NCBI GenBank assembly: GCA_026261815.1 | Contig: JAMPIT010000059.1 | Location: 22,678,001-22,742,000, forward strand | Reading direction: 5' to 3' | DNA: 64,000 nt | From: Monarcha castaneiventris obscurior | Lineage: Eukaryota; Chordata; Aves; Passeriformes; Monarchidae | Shown here: piece by piece, positions 1 to 11,301 of the stretch | Layout of the letters: every line of letters begins with the position of its first letter | Position numbering within the stretch: position 1 is the first letter of the stretch | The notes under the pieces: model-generated | Told to the model about the DNA's origin: nothing | Databases searched by the model: none | Seen by the model: the letters and a program-made list of their open reading frames with translations, nothing else | Position numbers and translations under genes: made by a program

Positions 1-89
1 TCACTACCCCACCACTGCACATACCACAGCACATGATCATCACATGAGGAGATGAGAAGAAAGAGAACAAGAAGCCCCTTACTTTTCAC
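1..89 (-). other. TRIO: TRIO intron, start of next downstream intron
   Basis: The 89 bases after the donor of exon 90-197 are intron sequence running off the window. They show a purine-rich stretch (gaggagatgagaagaaagagaa on the plus strand, cited in part) and no acceptor or exon. Confidence 0.85.
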
Positions 90-197
90 TTGTTGTTCAG
101 GTGCTTTGATGTGTGTCACCATCCCTGGCATGTTGACACTGTTCCTGTGCAGGTATTTAAGGAAGACATCAGCATTCCTCCGAGCCAGTGTGCAGGC
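90..197 (-). CDS. TRIO: TRIO exon 15 of window: ACTLARRNADVF segment (human disease-cluster region)
   Basis: A 108-nt, 36-codon exon, phase 0, reading ACTLARRNADVFLKYLHRNS, then VNMPGMVTHIKAPEQQ. Acceptor is gactttctag; donor gtgaaaag lacks G at +5. No ATG-led frame shows it; it was recovered as the continuation of the spectrin chain. Codons 3, 6 and 8 (T, R, N) correspond, by recall of human TRIO, to T1075, R1078 and N1080. These sit in a cluster of spectrin-repeat missense changes linked to neurodevelopmental disorder with macrocephaly. All three residues are the reference human residues here. The next exon (expected VKNILNELFQ) lies before position 1. Confidence 0.93.
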
Positions 198-1674
198 CTA
201 GAAAGTCAGAGGTACAACTTTATTTGAAGATGCACAAATACACATGCAGAAGAGATAAAGATCTTCCTCACCCCCTTTTTGTACATTTGTCACCCTCTTC
301 AATTTTGGAAAGCATTGCATGTTAAATCTTTCTACAAGTAAGCCAAGCCCACCCAACTATTAAAATAGTTTTTCAGACAAAGAGCACTTACACCTTACCT
401 GGAAGAGGAAAAAAAACCCCACAGATAAACAACCCCAAATAAAATGCTATTCTCCTCTTTTCTGAAGAACCTGAAAAGCAATTACCTGCTCTAGGGCTTT
501 CAGCAGACTGAGAGCTCACAGAGAGGTTTGTTTAGTGTATGTGCCATGTGGCACCTGAAGTTGCTTACTGCGTAAACGCAGTGCACATGCTTACGTACCC
601 ACCTGGATATTCCAAAACATCCATTAGTACTTTAAACAAAAAGCGAATGCTCTGCTGAAGTGAAACCAAAAGCACTAAAATAGTAACACCCACCCTTAAA
701 ATATTAAGCCAAGGCCTTGAGAGCTTTCAGTCCTTGCCACTATACTGCAAGCATTCAGCTCACCTGTCTTCTTCATCTTAACGTACATCAAATACTATGT
801 ATGGGCTGGCTGCCTCATTTTTAATATGCAAATTATGGAATGCTACTTTAAAAGGTTAGATAAAGGTAGGATGGTTTGATACAGTAACAAAGACACTTAA
901 GTAATTTCTCATACCATTTTAAAACAAAGATTAGTAATTCATGCCAGCTGCAGAAGGATCTATTAGGCACTTTGAGTTCTGTTAATATGTTTTTGAGTGT
1001 TGTAATCTGCATAATGAGAACAAAAAGGTTTTTAACAAAAAAGTTTTATTCTCTCAGTAGTCTTTCATGGTGGTGCTGGAAAATGCCTTTGATAACAGAG
1101 TTAGTTACACTGCTCTGCAAGCACACATTACACATTTAATTCAGTATGATCAACAACCTTCTTCACTGGGACATTAGTTGGAACAAAAATCTTTCATTTA
1201 TCTGAAGACTATTACACAAAAGCCAACTACTCCCAGATGCTTGTCTAGTAATTTCCTCCTTCCGTACTCCACTGTAGTCCCAGTCCATCTGAGAGCTGCT
1301 CTGATGCACAGGCAGCAGTGGCACTGTGTGACTGTCACTTCTCTTCCAAAGCAGCAGCCTTTAGGCATTCTTTAGAGTGACAGTTGCTCAAAGCAGTGAC
1401 TTCCAGCTCCTCCTCAGTCACCCTGGGAGATCTGACATCTACTGAAGTTCAACAGGAAATGTATTGATAAAACTGGCTACAATTTTATGCACTTGGCAGT
1501 ATTCTCTTAATCACTGTCAGAAGCAGTTAACACGCCACTTCCCACATCTTTGCAGTTGGGGACATACCTGTAGTTTGGAACTGTTGCTTTCCACAGCCAC
1601 ATCAGCACTGTAAGAGCACTTTGCCTGCATGCTTCCCAAGACACAGGAGACCACAAAAAAATCCCCAACCTTAC
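198..1674 (-). other. TRIO: TRIO intron (1.48 kb)
   Basis: Bounded by donor gtaagg at the upper end and acceptor ctttctag at the lower end. It is AT-rich with no recognisable repeat or open exon. A 65-codon plus-strand frame at 1178-1375 has no family resemblance and is taken as chance. Confidence 0.85.
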
Positions 1675-1824
1675 CTTTAGAAACGCTTCCTTCTGCTCCA
1701 GGTGTTTGCTTATCATGGGAGTAACATGATCTGTCTCAGAGTTGGGACCCAGTTTGTCTGCTCCCCCACACCAATCTTCTTCTCGTTTATATTCTTGCTC
1801 CAGGCTTTCCAGCACACTGCACAC
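1675..1824 (-). CDS. TRIO: TRIO exon 14 of window: VCSVLESLEQEY spectrin segment
   Basis: A 150-nt, 50-codon exon, phase 0. It reads VCSVLESLEQEYKREEDWCG, then GADKLGPNSETDHVTPMISK, and ends HLEQKEAFLK before donor gtaagg. Acceptor is ttttcctgaaag, with an 18-base A run (T run in the transcript) 56-73 nt upstream. The EDWCGG tryptophan-cysteine segment and the polar GPNSETDHVTP loop are TRIO-type; kalirin is recalled as RDKLGPAAEIDHVIP. It corresponds in its block to the exons at 48119-48250 and 19954-20123. Confidence 0.96.
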
Positions 1825-2292
1825 CTTTCAGGAAAAAGGAGACCAATTCAAAATGGCAAATAGTCAAAATTCAAGCCTCAAAAAAAAAAAAAAAAAATCT
1901 ACCCCTTACATTTATCCACTAGCTTCTGACATGTTTTGACTGGGACTTAAGAGAAGGTAACAAACTTTGGCTGTAGGTTTGCAAGCACTGGCCTGCTTAT
2001 GTGGAATTGCTCAGAGGCTGTCTTTAAAGTTGTTCATCTTTCTCTGCCTCTGTGACTGCATAGCTCCAGATGGGCTTAAGTTATGACTGCAAAGGAAGCA
2101 ACTTTGCCAAATTTCCCCCAAACTTTTCTGTGGACAAGCAGATTAAGCTGATTTTTCTCACAAAAACCAGAACTAGCCATCAAATGAGTAAATGTAACCA
2201 AACCTCATCAACCATTTTTTCAAGTAATGCTGTTTTATGCCACGCTGAGGAATTAACCAAGGCAGACCACAGATCATGCAGCATTTCTGTAC
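1825..2292 (-). other. TRIO: TRIO intron (0.47 kb, shortest)
   Basis: The shortest intron in the window. Its main feature is an uninterrupted A run on the plus strand at 1880-1897, which is an 18-base U tract in the TRIO transcript lying 56-73 nt upstream of the acceptor. Nothing else is recognised. Confidence 0.85.
1880..1897. repeat. Poly-A run (poly-U in TRIO transcript)
   Basis: Eighteen consecutive A on the plus strand. In the TRIO sense this is a U tract 56-73 nt upstream of the acceptor of exon 1675-1824, where splicing regulators that prefer U-rich RNA could bind. Confidence 0.9.
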
Positions 2293-2484
2293 CTGTTCAG
2301 AAGTTTTATAGAAGGCAACAGAGGCATTCACAAGCTTGAGACGGTCCTCCATCTTCAGCATCAGCTGTTGCCAGTGGGAAGCGACCTTCTCTGCACACTC
2401 CCGGATCATATCCATGTCATAGTGATTAGCCTGCAGCATTGCCTCTGCCTTCTGCTGAACCTGCAGGGCACTTTGATGTGTTTT
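2293..2484 (-). CDS. TRIO: TRIO exon 13 of window: spectrin helices B-C (KTHQSAL)
   Basis: A 192-nt, 64-codon exon, phase 0, starting KTHQSALQVQQKAEAMLQAN after acceptor cctcttgtcag and ending VAFYKTSEQ before donor gtacag. It contains HYDMDMIRECAEKVASHWQQ, where the tryptophan is the helix-C core residue, followed by MLKMEDRLKLVNASVAF. It aligns end to end in length and in helix-C wording with the other two 192-nt exons of the array. ANHYDMDM separates it from kalirin (AGHYDADA as recalled). The donor has A at +5. Confidence 0.96.
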
Positions 2485-3896
2485 CTGACAAGAGGTGAAA
2501 AGTCACGAGTTCAGTGGAGCACTTGAGTTCATTTCCTTGAAGACCTCATAGCTTCACGTATCCACTGTGCCAATGACACTTCTGTGCACATGCACAAACA
2601 CCCACCAGCTAAAAAAGACTGTCTGATACTAGTTACTGTGTGACTTCTCTATGCAAATACAAAGGAAATAAATCCTGTAGAGATTTATCACCAAATTAAC
2701 ACTAAATAGCCGATCTTAACAATTAGTAACTGTCTAGCATTAAGCCACATGTGACGTTATCTATGTTGCAGCGCATGTTGTTGTAATTATGAATTTCAGT
2801 TTGATTTTCTTTCCTCTCACAGTGAGAAAAAAGAAGATGAAAAAGATGTATCTTATTTTGGCAATCTTTACAGCTTTAATTTTAGTCTTTTGCACATCAG
2901 TAGTGAGCAGGCATGCAGACTGATTATAAAAAAGACAACTCTCTATTAACAAATTTTTTTTAATTGTATTTCCCTGTGCAGAGAAATACTTGCCTAAAAT
3001 CAAGTAATACAAAAATATTAAAGGGTTAAGTACTACTAAGTATTATTGTATCTGAGTAAAGAATGACCCAGGAAACATAGAATTCTAAGCTTCCTAGTCA
3101 TTTATTCCTAAACTGACAAACACCTAGACGTCTTATGATTTTTGTACTTGAGAGTTACCAAAGCTCTCAAAATGAGGGTGCATATAGTGCAAACTGTAAT
3201 TAAAAATAAAAAAAAAAAAATCAAGAGAGGGGAAGCATAAAACTCTACCAAACAGGAAATTAGTATTAAAGAGTTACTGCAAGGCAGAGTACTTCTGGAA
3301 ATAGTCTACCAAAATAATCATAATATTGCTAATATTATCACTAAGTTACTCAACAATGCATGTAAATGAATAATACTGAACTTCAATCAATTTTAAGAAC
3401 AGTGTCTATTTTTTTTCAGCAATATAACCAATCTGATAAGTTTAGTTTGAAGCCATGGCAGGGGATTGACACACCACCACAAACAAGTTTCAGTGAAACC
3501 TACTCTGAAAACAAAAATGGAAACATTAAAGGATAACCTCAGAATACACAAACCTGATGCTTCCTGTTCCATTTATCCTTAACTTTTTTACATATAGCAT
3601 TGCAGGTTATGTTCTAGGAATGGAATAACAAATGAAAACACTATTCTCAGCAAAATTGCTGTGAACAGCTATCACTTTGCAAAGATGTAAAAAGGCACTG
3701 AGATGATGTTCACCTGGAACTGCATCTTCAAAATGAATTAGAACAAAAAAAACCACCTTCTCAGTAAGTGTTTTCATCTCTTTGCCATGAGTTCAACAGC
3801 TTTTCCTAAACTAAAAATACTGTAGCATGAATCCAAGAGTGCTATTTACAGAGAACTGTAAATACAAGACTATGGTCACTAAAATGGTGCTTTTAC
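2485..3896 (-). other. TRIO: TRIO intron (1.41 kb)
   Basis: AT-rich intron at the position where kalirin can carry a nine-codon microexon. No frame for that insert was found on the minus strand. There is an A-rich run near 3200-3222. An exon-like string ending in cag before gtttgtg near 3553-3580 lacks a pyrimidine tract and was rejected. Confidence 0.8.
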
Positions 3897-4016
3897 CTCT
3901 ATTGCATGTTGAAACTGCTCATGCTCCCTCTGTAACTGTTCTGCCTCCTGCAAAGAGCTAGCAGTGATAAGCCCAGCATTTAACATTGACTCTCCATTTC
4001 GGATCCAGCCCAAAAC
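3897..4016 (-). CDS. TRIO: TRIO exon 12 of window: spectrin helix A type (VLGWIRNGE)
   Basis: A 120-nt, 40-codon exon, phase 0. It reads [20 protein letters not shown], then [20 protein letters not shown]. Acceptor is ttttgttacag; donor gtaaaag lacks G at +5. It starts the third block and corresponds to the 123-nt exons at 59796-59918 and 35918-36040, one codon shorter. Kalirin is recalled as having MLNASLVNASSLSEAEQ here. In kalirin a nine-residue insert (SLFHATSLQ) can follow IE at this junction. No such microexon was seen in the following intron, so the direct IE to KTHQ junction is annotated. Confidence 0.95.
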
Positions 4017-5789
4017 CTGTAACAAAAGAGGAGACCGTGAAATATACAATTCCACTGCTAAGCAGCAAAAAAGCACCACTGGAGGGGAAAAAGCATTTAG
4101 GGTCACATTAGCACTGGAATAGATAACTAAATAATTTGTTAATTACATACTACAGTGAATTTTACATTGAGTAAGCACAGTGAATGACATTCACTACAAT
4201 TTCACTGAGCTAACAACTCGCAGCTTGCAGTCAACTACTACATGCTTGTGCTTTCAGTTCACACTCTGAACAAGGTTGTGCTTCTGAATACCATTTCTGT
4301 CCCCTGAAAAGCTGGAACAAGTAACAAGCAATAGTTGCCTAAAAGCTAGTGTCAGTAATGTAAATTGAGGATATACAGCTTAGTAAAAAGTATGCACATA
4401 ATTCTGAACAGGAATGTTGAGAAAAATGTGACCATTGAGTGTCCTTCTAACTGCTTAAAGATTTTCATTTTTCAGAATGTGCCTTCTTTGACATGCCCAC
4501 TGAAACTGGAAGAATCTCTGGCTAGGCAGAAGCCTCAGGAGGCCACCTTATACAGTCCTTATCAACAGCAGGAATATACAACTTTTTAGACCCCTCCCAA
4601 AAGATCTCTACCTTGTTCATTACTCAAGACTCCAATCTCACAATTTCACTGCACTTTTTTTATCATAGTAAGTCTTTCAACTGTCTCTTGCTTTAATTGT
4701 AGCTGATTTCATTTCTGCTGCCCACAACCAGGGACAAAAGAAAGAAAACAACCCCAAAAAGAACAAACGAACAAAACCCCCAACATTTTCTCCCTCTTTG
4801 CATCAGCTTTGTTTTTCCCTCTCCTCTCCGTCAGGAACATTATCTGCTTCCCTCCTTTAGACTCCTCTTATCTTGTTGACCACAGTCTCTTCAATCTCTC
4901 CCATGTGAAGTTAGTTGCCGTATTTTTCTAGAACACTACTCTTTTATGAGCTCTCTTCAGTTGATAACCATGACTGTGGTCATAATTTTTGAAATACTGA
5001 GTAAAATGGGACATAATTCAGGTTATTCACTGTCATCTGTACAACTCTTCTATGGAACTGCTGCCCAGCCAGTAATTACCCTCGTATTTATTCAGCTGAT
5101 TATTTTTTCATGCTCTGTATTTTTCACTATTAAAACTCATTTATTAAAGCAGAATTCTCCCATACATCAAGATAATTATGAACTGCAATCCAGGGTCTTC
5201 TGATGAACTCAAACCCCTTTTCCAGCTTCTTTTGCCTTTAATTCCAAATTTAAAAGCATAATTTCTAACATGCAGATTTTCTGACATGATCTAGTGGTAT
5301 CCAAATACAGACAGATACAATTTTTTTTTTCATATTTAAATCTGTTTTCCAATCTATTGAGTCTCTTAATAACTTTTGTTACTGAGTATGTTTTTTCAGC
5401 AAGTTATCATTTTTGGTAACGTAGTCTCATATAACGTTCTCATAGTAAGTTAGGTCCAGACTGAAGTAAACTCTTTTAAAAGCTTTGATACTGCTTTTCC
5501 ACCCCTCCCAGAAGAGCTGTTACATTGTCAGAAAAAAAAAAAAAAAGGGGGTTTATCAATGCAAAGCTATGATCAATTAACCTGTGTTAGCCTTTTCTCC
5601 TTTTGTCACTCTTCAAGTTTAATAAGCTACCAGGTTCAACATTTTTCCTGGGAACTGTTTTAAACTAACTGACCAATAATCCTCCCTTAAGCTAGTCCTT
5701 TCCCCCTTTTGAGAAGTAGATGTTGAGTTCCAGGCCTCCAGAACCTCATTCAATCTCTTCATGTTTGGAAACAATAAGCACTAATGTCT

Positions 5790-5900
5790 ATGACATTATT
5801 TCAGGCAGTTTTCTAGGTATTCTAGAGCGAATTTCTTTAGGCCCAGTTGACTTGAACTTCACCAGTGTTTCTAACTTTTTCCTACTAACTGATTTTAGAC
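5790..5900 (-). mobile_element. Ancient CR1-type LINE, ORF2 fragment
   Basis: Read on the minus strand, the region from about 5866 to 5798 translates as FKSTGPKEIRSRIPRKLPEI, matching the CR1 reverse-transcriptase start of the form KSPGPDEIHPRILRELA. The frame is short and the flanks are too decayed to place. It is a fossil fragment with no coding capacity. Sequence down to about 4700 may belong to the same or another old repeat but could not be assigned. Confidence 0.65.
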
Positions 5901-6783
5901 CTTTAACCACTGCTAATAAGTACATTAACTAACAAATTAGTTAGCTCTTAACGCTAAATATTCTCATCTAGTGATCCCCACATGACACTACCAATTAATG
6001 CAGTAATGCACCAGGTTATTACTAAGTAATCAGGATGATATGACTTTACTGCAGACTGGAAACATGGGCAGAGCCCAAGAAAATAACCTATTAAAACTCA
6101 ATTCCTCAGCACCGAAAGGCACACATGCGTCTACATCCAAAGTACACTCTGACATGTCTGACAGCTTGAAGCAGCTGAGGTCTAGCCATCCTGATACAAC
6201 ATCTATTCCCACAAATCTGCACCACAAACTCACCCTCTGTCTTACACTTATCCAGACTGTCATATTGTTGTATTATTAATGCAGTCTTTCCCACTTCTGT
6301 CTGCACAATGAATAGCTAACAAGTTTTTTCCACCCTGGTAACATGTATTTGAATTCTCCTGTATAAATTCTGGAAGTCTGTAGAAAAGCAAAAGTCTACA
6401 ATGTAGAAGGGAGGGCATGATAGCACCTCCCAGACCTGGGTGCACATTCTGGTCCTCTGGGGAGAAAGCACTGGGTCAGGTGCAGCCTTGCAAGCACAGG
6501 AACGATGGCTCTGGCTTTGGAACAACCTCTCCTACTGCAAAGGAGACACTTGCAGATCACAGCCTGGGGCACATGAAAGGGACCATGAAAGCAGTGGGAG
6601 TTTCTAAGCTGCTAAGGTACCTGGGGATTGGCAACACTCGAGGGAGTGAGCCTGGGTAAGCCTCAGGAGCAAGAAAAAGGACAGCTTCTGAGGGAAGCAG
6701 ATGGGCCCAACAGACTGTAGGTAGAAACTACACTTGGAGAATTAAATTGTCTGCAAGAACACAGACGATTTTTTAAAAATCCC

Positions 6784-6824
6784 TTTTTTATTTTTATTTT
6801 TTATTTTTATTTTGTCTTACGAAA
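6784..6824. repeat. TTTTA-rich simple repeat
   Basis: Tandem tttttat-type units (tttttttatttttatttttt and on) forming an imperfect penta/hexanucleotide tract. Confidence 0.8.
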
Positions 6825-8446
6825 GTAATTTTAGGTTCCTTCTCTACCTTAAAAAGTAATTCTTCCAGGTATAGTGTAATAAAACACACCTTTTTAGGGT
6901 TCTTATACATCTAGCCTTCTTCAGAGAATTTTAACAAAGGAGAATCCTTAAGACCAATCAAGAGCTCCTCTTGACTTGGCATCCTATTATATACAGCAGA
7001 GACAGCTAGAACAGAACATGCCATTTCAAACACCAAGACTTGCCCTCCTGCTTGGTGCAGGCCAGGGTGCAAGTGCAAAAGCTGGTGAAACTCACAGGAG
7101 GAAAATTTGCCAGCAGTACTTTCCCATTCCCCCTGCTCTGACTCAAGGGGAAAATATAAGCACTATAGGGAGCCTATTCTTCTTCCAGGGGTGCTGCCTT
7201 CAGGGTTTGTTGGCACGTTCCCACCACCTCCCTGTCTGAGTGGATCACAACCCCCATCTTTCCCCTTGCAGCCTTCAAGAGGCTAGAAAAGCAACAGTAG
7301 AGCATCAGGAAAAGTGTGGAAGTAAAACAGAACTTGGGTCACCTGGGACACTTGAAAGGGTCAAATAGGTAGGTCTGTAGATAAATAATTGATTTAGGAT
7401 TAGTTTCTTGGACTGATTTTTGACTGTAACTAAACATGATCACAAGACAACCTGCTTCAGTCTGCTGTCCCAGCTACATTTTCACATCCATATGGCACTA
7501 CACAGAGTGCCAGGATACCCTTCCTGAGTAGTATTTTGGGATAGTCAGAGCCCAAGCACCAAGCTGAAAAAACTCCTAGTGAAAACACAAAGCAGCTCCA
7601 GGTACTCCTGAGGGCAGAAGTATCTGTACACTGTTGTGCATATATATACTAATACATAGTTACATATCCAAGAACATACACCATGATCAGAACAGCAGAC
7701 AATATTGCACTGAAAAGGCTTAATGAGCATAATGAAACCAACTGGATTGGTTTTGGAGCTTGGTAGGGATTTTGACCTTAAGCAGAGTGAAACATTGATT
7801 TCACAAAGCGAGCATGTGGGAGTGATTGCAGCAATAAGTAATTCAACAGCTGTATTTTAGGTGATTAATAATAAAGGTTTGTCTGGCAAACAGGCAACTG
7901 GAGTTCTGCATGAGACAGACATTCTCATAAATATTTCTCTGCCTCCACCTACTCATATGTCCCTGCCCTGTAAAAAAGTGGTCACACTTTCCTTTCCATG
8001 TTGTTTTCCCCACATACAGCTGTCCCTTTTTATTTCAGTCAGCAGTCTCTTCCCCCTATCTTCCATGGTTTTTCTACACTGTAATTTTCTATCTGGTTTC
8101 TCCCTTTCTGCACCTATTACACATCAAGTTGACAAGCAAATTCTTAGAAGGTTTTCTTTAAACCTCTGTTTCTCTTCTGGCTCTTCTGCTTCCTCCTAGT
8201 CCTGAGGCTTGATCTACAAAATTCAATGCCACAAAGCAGAACTGGTACCACAGTTAAGGAAGAAGAAATACAGAATGTTTTTGCCTACTTTCTGCGCTTA
8301 TTTGATAAAAATTCACTAAGCACCAAGTTTCACTTCCTAGTACTGAAGAGAATCTTTGCAAGTATTTGTCTAAATTCCTGCAGCGTTCCAGTCTAACCTC
8401 TTCACATTACTACAAGCTACATATTTTTACGTATTTTATATAAACA

Positions 8447-8478
8447 TGTGTGTGTGTGTATGTGTGAGTGTGTGTGTG
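8447..8478. repeat. TG dinucleotide microsatellite
   Basis: Imperfect TG run of about 32 bases, interrupted by single changes (gtatg and gagtg). Confidence 0.92.
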
Positions 8479-10557
8479 AAAATACAACAGCAGTAATGTT
8501 GCTTTGGCAGGAAAAATTGCAATGAAAATACTGTTAGAATTCTTGCTACGGAGGCAGTATCCCATCTACATAATATATATGCTTACACAGAGCTCATCAA
8601 CAATAAATCTAACAGAAAATCACAGTAATTGAACAAGAAAACCATGTGTTCACTGCTTCAGACAACAAAACAAACAAAATAGACTGAAGAGGAGGTTTAC
8701 CACTTCATTTGACTCTCAGGTAAAGCACCTACTGTGACTTGCTGACCTATAAAGTTTTTCCCAGTGCAGAAAAGACAGGAGAAGATCATGCCTCCTGACA
8801 CTTAATAAAAATTAAAATAAATCAGATATGGTTTTCTGAAAAGGCAACTGAAATCACAAAACTAGGGAGTTACTAGACTCAAAGCATTGCAAAGGTCTCA
8901 AAAGAAATCCTATGAGACAATATACTAACATTCAGTTTGAGTTCCACTCAATTTTTAGGCTCAGGCAGGGCAAGTATTGCAGGTGAATCTGCACACTAAA
9001 ATCTGGAAAAGTAATACATGAACCTTCTGTCAGCTACATGTTCATGTATGTTTGTTTGAAAATTCACATCTATTATGGCATTTAATTCAACATAAAAACC
9101 CACTTGATAGAGGTGTGTTCTAGGAATATAGAATAGAATATGCTTTTTTCTTCCAAATCCCAGTCTACCAAGAAAAGACAGTTGGCTAGGTCAGTGTACT
9201 ACCTACACCTTTATTATAAGATAAACTTTTCCAGTACTTTCTCAAGAATCTAAATTAGAGCTTCAGTTTCAGTCAGGGCTAGCAGTGGTTCGAAAAAGTT
9301 AGAAGCTTCTTACAGAATGATCTACAAATCAGATATGAAGTACAACAGCAATATTCCCCTAAAATCCATGGTGTTCATTACATGCCTGTTTCTGCCAACA
9401 TACAGAACATTTGTTCCAAACACAGGTTCTAAACATATGTCTTTCTTGTCACATTTAACTTGCATACAAACAAAGCTAGTGGACCAAGGCACTCACTTTA
9501 TTGTGGGAGCATGCAATATAAATAACTATTTAAATAGTGTCTCTTAGAAATATTACCAAAGTGCTATATTCTGTTTTTTACTGAAAACTACTTCAGTATC
9601 ATGGAAATTAACCTTCTTTTTTTTTTACTAACCCATCCCACCCTGATGTACCATAAAGGGATGAGAGTGCCTCAGCTGGCATTCACATTATTTCTTTTAA
9701 TTTCTTCCTTCCTTTGCAGATGTGCACTCTTTTCCTTCACCCTCAAGATAACATGCAATCGAGTTCAGAAACTATCCTGATCTGCAATAACTTTATCTCA
9801 ACCATTACTCACGTGAAAGGAGGAATTTGTAATTTGCACTTACCAAGGTGAGTAAGTGCTAAGGCAGATACAGCACAGTTCAGTAGAGTATGCAAAGGCT
9901 TGAAACAGAACATCAGGTATTTGACTGATGCCTATATTGCACTGACAGCAGACAACTATCAGTTTTTTGCATTCCTTTAGTTCAAGACCACACAGAAACT
10001 TTGCATCTGTTACTGCACAGCAACCAACCACTGCTTGAAAATACTTTGGGAACCTTCTATTCACCTCTCCTAGTCCTAGCTGGACCCCTTTCATATTACT
10101 CTGCAATTTGGGAGTTGTCATTCAGTCTCACTATGGGCCACAGTAATACAACAGACTATGGCAAACTTCTGTGATGCTGCCAATTGTGAGCAAGATCAAA
10201 AACTCCTACCTTTTGTAATGTCTTGGTTTTTTTTTTAAACTTTCACCTACTTCAGTGGCTTAGCCCACATCTCAAATTCACCAAAGGTTTAGGTGTTTAT
10301 CAGATAAAGACCTCAAAACTTGCCACTTTATTGCCAGGAGAAGAAAAACCTTGTTTCTCTTTTCAAGGAAAATAAACTACATTGATATTATGTTATCATT
10401 ATTTGTAGATGTTTCAAACAATAGACCAAGAAGTATTTGGTCAGTGTGCAGGGACTATGACTGAGCATTGTTATTCATCCCCATACAGATGGTAAAAGCA
10501 TGAGTTTAACATTAGTTCAAATCACTCTACACTTCCAATACTTGACTGGTATCTACA

Positions 10558-10971
10558 GAATATCAGAATAGTTTGGGTTGGAAAGAATCTCTACAACCAC
10601 TGAGCCCAAGCATTAACCGAGCATTGCCAAGTCCACCACTAAAGCACGTGTCTCAGTGTCACATTTACGTGTCTTTTAAGTATCTTCTGGGATGGTGCCT
10701 CTCTCAATCCTGTTGCAGTGCATGATATCCCCTTCAGTGAAGGAATTTTTCCTAATATCTAATCTAAACTTCCTCGGGCACAACTTGAGGACTTTTCTTC
10801 TTGTCCTATCACTTGCTACCTGGGCAAAGAATCCAACCCCCACTTTGATACGACCTCCTGTCAGGCAGTCACAGAGTGTGCTAATGTCCCTCCTGAGATT
10901 CCTTTATTCCAGACTAAACATCCCCAGCTCCCTCAGCTGCTCCCGGTGGCACCTGTGCTCTAGATCCGCTC
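10558..10971 (-). mobile_element. CR1 LINE, 5'-truncated, 3' end (younger copy)
   Basis: The plus strand shows the reverse complement of the avian CR1 3' region. It begins atatcagaatagtttgggttgg, goes through the segment reading gtccaccactaaagcacgtg, gatggtgcctctctcaatcc, ggaatttttcctaatatcta and acttgaggacttttcttctt, and ends near ctcagctgctcccggtggca. CR1 sense is therefore minus, the same as TRIO. Only the last 400 or so bases of the element are present, as is usual for target-primed truncation. The identification is from recalled consensus features, not a database search. Confidence 0.88.
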
Positions 10972-11134
10972 AGCGAGATCAACCAGTGATGCGAGTTAAA
11001 AACAATGCACTGAATATTAACAGAGGATGAAGTTCCTCGGGTGATCAAAGTCGTCCCCAGCGAAAGACTCCGTGCAGCAGGAGGTCATCTCCCGGGGGCG
11101 TTTTTGGGAGCAGAGCTCAGGGGGAGGGCCGTAC

Positions 11135-11301
11135 CTGCTTGACCTCTGCCTGCAGGTGGCGCAGCTGCACGCACTGCTCCAGGTGCTTGCGGTGCTGCTC
11201 CGCCGCCACGTCCAGCTCCTGCTGCTTCTCGTGCAGGAACTCCAGCAGGTCCTGCACTCGAGTAGCCATGTCCACGTCTCTGTCGCATAGCAGCTCCACA
11301 C
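11135..11301 (-). CDS. TRIO: TRIO exon 11 of window: CpG-rich spectrin helix B-C exon
   Basis: A 167-nt exon: two bases completing glycine, then 55 codons, ending in phase 0. It reads [20 protein letters not shown], then [20 protein letters not shown], and ends [11 protein letters not shown] before donor gtacgg. Acceptor is cggttgcag. Human TRIO is recalled as having L in ELDLAAEQ where this has V. It is markedly richer in G, C and CpG than its neighbours, with many third positions G or C. The compositional shift extends about 100 nt downstream of the donor, and a CR1 element ends about 160 nt beyond the donor. The helix-C end ([16 protein letters not shown]) again follows the family pattern. 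Confidence 0.95.

Larger units (their letters stand above)
4017..11134 (-). other. TRIO: TRIO intron (7.1 kb)
   Basis: Contains an ancient CR1 ORF2 fragment (about 5790-5900), a TTTTA-rich tract (6784-6824), a TG repeat (8447-8478) and a younger CR1 (10558-10971), each listed separately. A moderately GC-rich part at about 6400-6720 could not be identified. A/C-rich low-complexity sequence lies at about 4738-4790. The rest shows nothing recognisable. Confidence 0.8.

Noticed and set aside
2485..3896. A microexon equal to kalirin's SLFHATSLQ insert between exons 3897-4016 and 2293-2484
   Set aside because: No minus-strand frame for it with AG/GT borders was found; the string near 3553-3580 that ends cag before gtttgtg has a different translation and a poor pyrimidine tract.
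10692..11030. 112-codon plus-strand open frame
   Set aside because: It lies mostly in the antisense of the CR1 3' region.
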